Assembly (NCBI GenBank): GCA_963576785.1
Contig: OY756143.1
Span: 1,922,001 to 1,986,000, forward strand
From: Chlorophyllum brunneum
Lineage: Eukaryota; Basidiomycota; Agaricomycetes; Agaricales; Agaricaceae
Length of the DNA stretch: 64,000 nucleotides
Direction of reading: 5' to 3'
Below, one piece after another: positions 60,265-64,000 of this stretch. The first letter of the stretch is position 1; each line of letters begins with the position of its first letter. A program made the translations under genes and the position numbers. The notes under the pieces were generated by a model. The model saw nothing but the letters and a program-made list of their open reading frames with translations. It had not been told where the DNA came from and did not search any database.

Positions 60265-62314
60265 GGTGTCGAATAACGGGCTAGGGAAACAAATAGAACA
60301 GTGGAGAGATCCTCAGATTGGTGGGGAACCTTTGCATTTATACCAGACAAGAAGCCAACATTTAAATAGCGCTGGAAAACACAGTCCCATGACATTCGTG
60401 GCCTTGAGGGCATCGGGCGGTGACAGCCTGTTGGAGAAGGTGCAGATACAACGCCTCCAAGCCCCTTTCCAATAGCGGATACCCAGGGACCTTCAACACG
60501 GGTGCTGTTGGGGCATTGTCTCTAAGTGTAGGCGGATCTCTATTGCTGGATCTGTAACTTATAGGTGAAACGGATGTGTTCCGCTTGAACTTATTGGCGC
60601 ACTGTTTGAACGGTCTGAGAGACAGGTGAAGCTGTATATCGCCCATCTTCATGAATTCATGTTTCCTCGACTTCACGGATGCCCAGGTACGAGGGAATTT
60701 GATCATGTGGAACGCGTCTGGACGAAGCGAGGGTTAGGGCTGGAAGGGTTCGAAGTACAAATCGAACCTATTAGAGTTTTGATCAGTCTGTAGGCTTCCC
60801 ATATCGTCACAATATTAGGACTTGGACGGTGGATGCTTCATCGAGCTTCTTTATAGACCCTTATGTCGACAATTGTTGGAAAGCGACTGCGCGCGGAGTG
60901 CTGTGGCACCGGCTAGAAAGTTGACGCCGGACAGCCGATGGAACTTTCATTCTCACACCTTTCGCCGATTGCCATGTATCTGGACCGCATGACGGGAGAA
61001 CCATGTGCTCCGGGGTAGAATGCAGGGTGTGGGGTGAAGGACGAACTTATTCAAAACGTGCTCGGGTGTTCACCGTTAACTTACATAAATTTTATAATGT
61101 TATTCTTGCGGCCAGCTGTAGCCCTCTGTGTGTGCGGAAGCGTCGTAGTCGTGCACTGTAGCCTTGGGCACGCAGAGACACCCTGCTGACGAGCGAGTGT
61201 GATGCAGTGCAGTTGCACGGGTGCTGTATATGCGTTATGGACATTCCGACAGGAGATACCGTACGCTATAAATAAGCTACAGTTTCATTCCTTATTTAGC
61301 GGTATATTGACACATGAACCTGATCGGGTGGGTCAAGCAGACGCATCTAGCTTTGTCGTAACAGTAATACTAGGTAGGCATTGGCGTTGAACCACTACGT
61401 TGGAACAAGCGCGGAGTGCTTTGGTCAGAAAACAAATCGGCCCTGTGGTGTGATGCGTTCATCAAGGAGTGGTAAGGGATGGGCATTGGTTCCAACGGCA
61501 CCCGATGAGGGCGGTAGAGGCTGCGGCCAAGTCATGCTCCATGAATCAATCCGTTCAGTCGTAATCCTGATCAAATCGCACATGCATGCGGAACATACAC
61601 GGGGTGCCCGTAGAACGCCCAGACAATGGTCCCAGAATTGTCAGTGACTCGAAGTATGAGTTTGGTTCGCGATCTAGGAATGTAGTACTTAGCCCGCCTG
61701 TGCCACATTCCAGCTCTGAGCTTCATAAAACAAGAGCCCATAGCTCAGGCTGGAGAGTAGGAATTATTGATGCTCCGACGAAGAAAAGGAAAAATATAGG
61801 TATGAAGAACGTCAAAATGTAGGGTGTGTGAACACTACAACAGGTGTTTTCGCGCTAGTGAGCGAGGGACCCAGTTGTCTCGATCCTGGGGAATTCGAAG
61901 TAAAAGGATTTACGAGTGCTGGAAGCGCTGGATCGTGCAAGTTGTCGTGGATTTTTCATCGTTGATGGTTCGGTGTAGGCCCGAGACGAATAGGATGTCA
62001 TTGGTAGGTCTGCGACTTGAGATTTGGGTTGCTCGGCTTTTGCTTTGATTTTCCAGTAGAGGTTACGATTCGAATGCTCAGCATGATGCTCTTCTGTATT
62101 CTCTTGTGGAGTGTACAAGGGAGTACGGAAATCAAGCGTTTCATCCGGGTGGCCTGGGTGGGGGTTGGCTCAAGGCAGTTGTTTGACAACAAGATCACAT
62201 TAAGACGCGTGCATTCTGACTACGGGAATTTCCCTCTATTGCTGGTAGAATAGTAAAGTGCCGCAGAATTGGCCAATTCTGGACGAAACCATTTTTGGCC
62301 GTGGGGCGTTCGAG
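60265..62314. other. 2-kb region with no supported gene
   Basis: Only short frames on both strands, none with splice support or family character. It should contain the promoter of aquaporin-like copy 2 near 60265-60900. Confidence 0.4.
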
Positions 62315-62654
62315 CTACTCGTCCTCGTATCCTTGTATGGGTCTTCGCGCACGGTTGGGGACTGTCGTGTCGATGAGTTGCGTGAATGAAGGGTCGGAGG
62401 GCAAGAAAGACGCACGGGGATACGTCGTTGGAACCATTTCTGACGGCCTATAGCCAAAGTACTCGCGAACAGGTGGAACAACAGCCACCATTACTGGGCC
62501 AATCGTTCCGATCACTACCGAGTAGAAGATAACAGGACTCTCATGAGCCTGACGTTGCTGCATTATACATCAGCGAAGGGGATTGATACACAGGAGCACG
62601 CATACGCACAAGATACCGGTAGGTATGGCGGAATGGAGACAGCACCGAGGCCAT
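62315..62654 (-). CDS. NADH:ubiquinone oxidoreductase 9.5-kDa subunit (complex I accessory)
   Basis: Exons 62654-62610 and 62557-62315 (intron 52 nt, phase 0) give 95 aa. MASVLSPFRHTYRYLQRQAH is followed by one membrane helix (SPVIFYSVVIGTIGPVMVAV), then the family hallmark VPPVREYFGYRPSEMVPTTYP, and the protein ends IQGYEDE. This matches the fungal 9.5-kDa single-helix accessory subunit of mitochondrial complex I (Neurospora type). A downstream in-frame ATG at 62563 lies inside the intron and would lose the conserved N-terminus, so the two-exon model is preferred. It shares a 151-bp promoter with SNU66. Confidence 0.9.
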
Positions 62655-62805
62655 GCTGTCAATTGGGTGGATGATGGGCAAAGGCGGAATACACTACATC
62701 AACTCGTACTCTGCTGACGTAATCCGCCGACTTCATTCTCCTCCCTCATCAGTCGCACCAACCTCCAAGGCCACAGGATCCTTGTATACCCAGCATTTGC
62801 ACAAT
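62655..62805. promoter_or_regulatory. Shared 151-bp promoter of complex I subunit and SNU66 genes
   Basis: Start codons at 62654 (-) and 62806 (+) face apart. A + frame is open through this stretch from 62653, but its residues do not resemble SART1, so I treat it as leader. Confidence 0.5.
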
Positions 62806-64000
62806 ATGTCGATGGAAGAGAGCATCAGCTTGGAGGAAACCAACAGAATCCGTATTTCACTAGGTCTCAAGCCTTTGACTGAGGACAAGGCTCCAGCAGA
62901 CGACAAGGAGCAAGAGGCGGAGGCAAACTACAAGAAACAGCGCGAAGCAGCGGCAAAAGAGCGTGAAACAAAGTATGTAATAACTTCTCTCCTCGTATGA
63001 AGTTGATATATGTCCCCTTCCCGTCCTCCAGGAAGATTCACGATGGAATAGCCAAGTGAGTACCTGTCATCTCCCGTCGCACAGTCACTTCCACGTCGTT
63101 TGTGGGCTTCCTAGGCTCTGACGTATAACGAGGCACCGAATGCTTATGCAAACCTTGCCAGGGTACGAAATCGCCGGGAACTTCATGCTTCACTCAAGGG
63201 TGCAACGCTCGCCGATGCAGATGGTGACGTCGACGATACTCTGAAATGGCTCAAGCGAAGCAAAAAGAGAGAGAAGGAACTCGCGAAGAAAAGGCAGGAG
63301 GAGTTAGAACAAATGGACAAAGTCTTCCAGGCTGAGTATACCGAGCGTACGTCTCTCAACCTTGATGCCATGTAGTGTCATATCCATTCTTAATTAGGTG
63401 ACCTCGAGGGGCTAAAGGTCAGCCATGACTTCGACACACTGGACGAAGGCGAAGGTCGTATACTCACTCTCAAGGATAGCCGCATTCTTGACAACGAAGG
63501 TGGGCCTTAAATATCGTCGAACGTGAACATGACTAAATCAGTCATGACAGAGGATGAGCTTCAGAATATAGAGATGGCAGAGGAAGAGCGGCGACAGAAG
63601 AATCAAGGTCTCAAAATCAAGCGCCGAGATTACACTGGCTATGACGACGATGAGTTTAAAGGGGGAAACCAGGGCATGAAGCGATCCATTTTGGCCAAGT
63701 ACGATGAAGAGCTAGAGGGTCTTCAGGAGTCTGTGGGTGCCTTTTCCTCATATATTGTCTTGTACTGATACTTCCCGTCGACAGGATTTCCGGCTGGGGT
63801 CCACAATCATGTCAAAAAAGGCCAAGCAAGAGGAGGAGAAGCAAACCGCAGCGGCTGCTGTCAACAAGTCATTACTCTCCATTGATTATACTAGTCAGTA
63901 TTCTCAACCCTACTAGATCGTGCTTATACTCATGGATAATATCAAGAAAACCTCGACATATCCGATTACAAGCAATTGGGTGAGATTGGGTTCAAGAAGC
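62806..64000 (+). CDS. SNU66: SART1/Snu66 tri-snRNP protein, 3' end cut off by the window
   Basis: U4/U6.U5 tri-snRNP component needed for spliceosome assembly. Only the N-terminal part is in the window, in seven exons. It begins MSMEESISLEETNRIRISLG with LKPL, the standard SART1 start. It continues IAKVRNRRELHASLKGATL, DTLKWLKRSKKREKELAKKR, LEGLKVSHDFDTLDEGEGRI, LTLKDSRILDNEEDELQN, KIKRRDYTGYDDDEF and MKRSILAKYDEELEG. It reaches DISDYKQLGEIGFKK at the edge. The Glu/Lys-rich helices and the YDDDEF segment are family hallmarks. Introns are 51-106 nt. Confidence 0.93.

Noticed and set aside
1..64000. tRNA genes, transposons, CRISPR arrays, biosynthetic clusters
   Set aside because: I looked for tRNA T-loop cores, terminal repeats, transposase or reverse-transcriptase motifs, and clustered tailoring enzymes, and found none convincing. 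tRNAscan-SE and RepeatMasker would settle it.

Overview
The window is ordinary nuclear DNA from a filamentous basidiomycete, most likely an agaricomycete. Genes are packed on both strands and interrupted by very short introns (mostly 40-70 nt) with GT..AG borders and CTNAC-like branch points. The gene families also fit: an F-box protein of agaricomycete type, a DUF6534-type membrane protein, a DM9/DUF3421 protein, PalA/Rim20, and intron-rich aquaporin-like genes. No rRNA, tRNA, CRISPR or transposon was recognised. Splice models were built by hand. Where exon borders are given, all junctions keep frame and the model ends at the homologous stop.

Layout. 0.5-20 kb: phosphofructokinase (-), F-box protein (+), paraoxonase-like protein (-), a 21-exon DUF6534 protein (+), a Na+/Ca2+ exchanger (+), then the tightly divergent pair SEN54 (-) and WSS1-like protease (+). 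19.6-31.7 kb: a DM9 protein with a Lys/Asp repeat (-), PalA/Rim20 (-), an 87-aa protein (+), a RasGAP (+) and a membrane-anchored aspartic protease (+). 31.8-47.7 kb: a mitochondrial-looking protein of unknown function (-), an ER DnaJ ending in HDEL (+), a small secreted protein (+), cullin-3 (-), exportin-T (-) and a large Ser-rich protein (+). 49-64 kb: a tentative Pro/Ser-rich gene (-), a small membrane protein (-), an NADP-dependent reductase (-), two related aquaporin-like genes (-,-), the 9.5-kDa complex I subunit (-) and the 5' part of SNU66/SART1 (+), which runs off the window.

Most genes are housekeeping and do not form one pathway. There is a loose RNA theme: SEN54 (tRNA splicing), exportin-T (tRNA export) and SNU66 (spliceosome). 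I see no secondary-metabolite cluster and no defence system. The least ordinary signal is in gene structure. Microexons of 10-18 nt occur in four genes; one of 15 nt sits inside the catalytic HExxH motif of the WSS1-like protease. There are also three probable GC-AG introns, and only 45 bp separates the SEN54 and WSS1 start codons.
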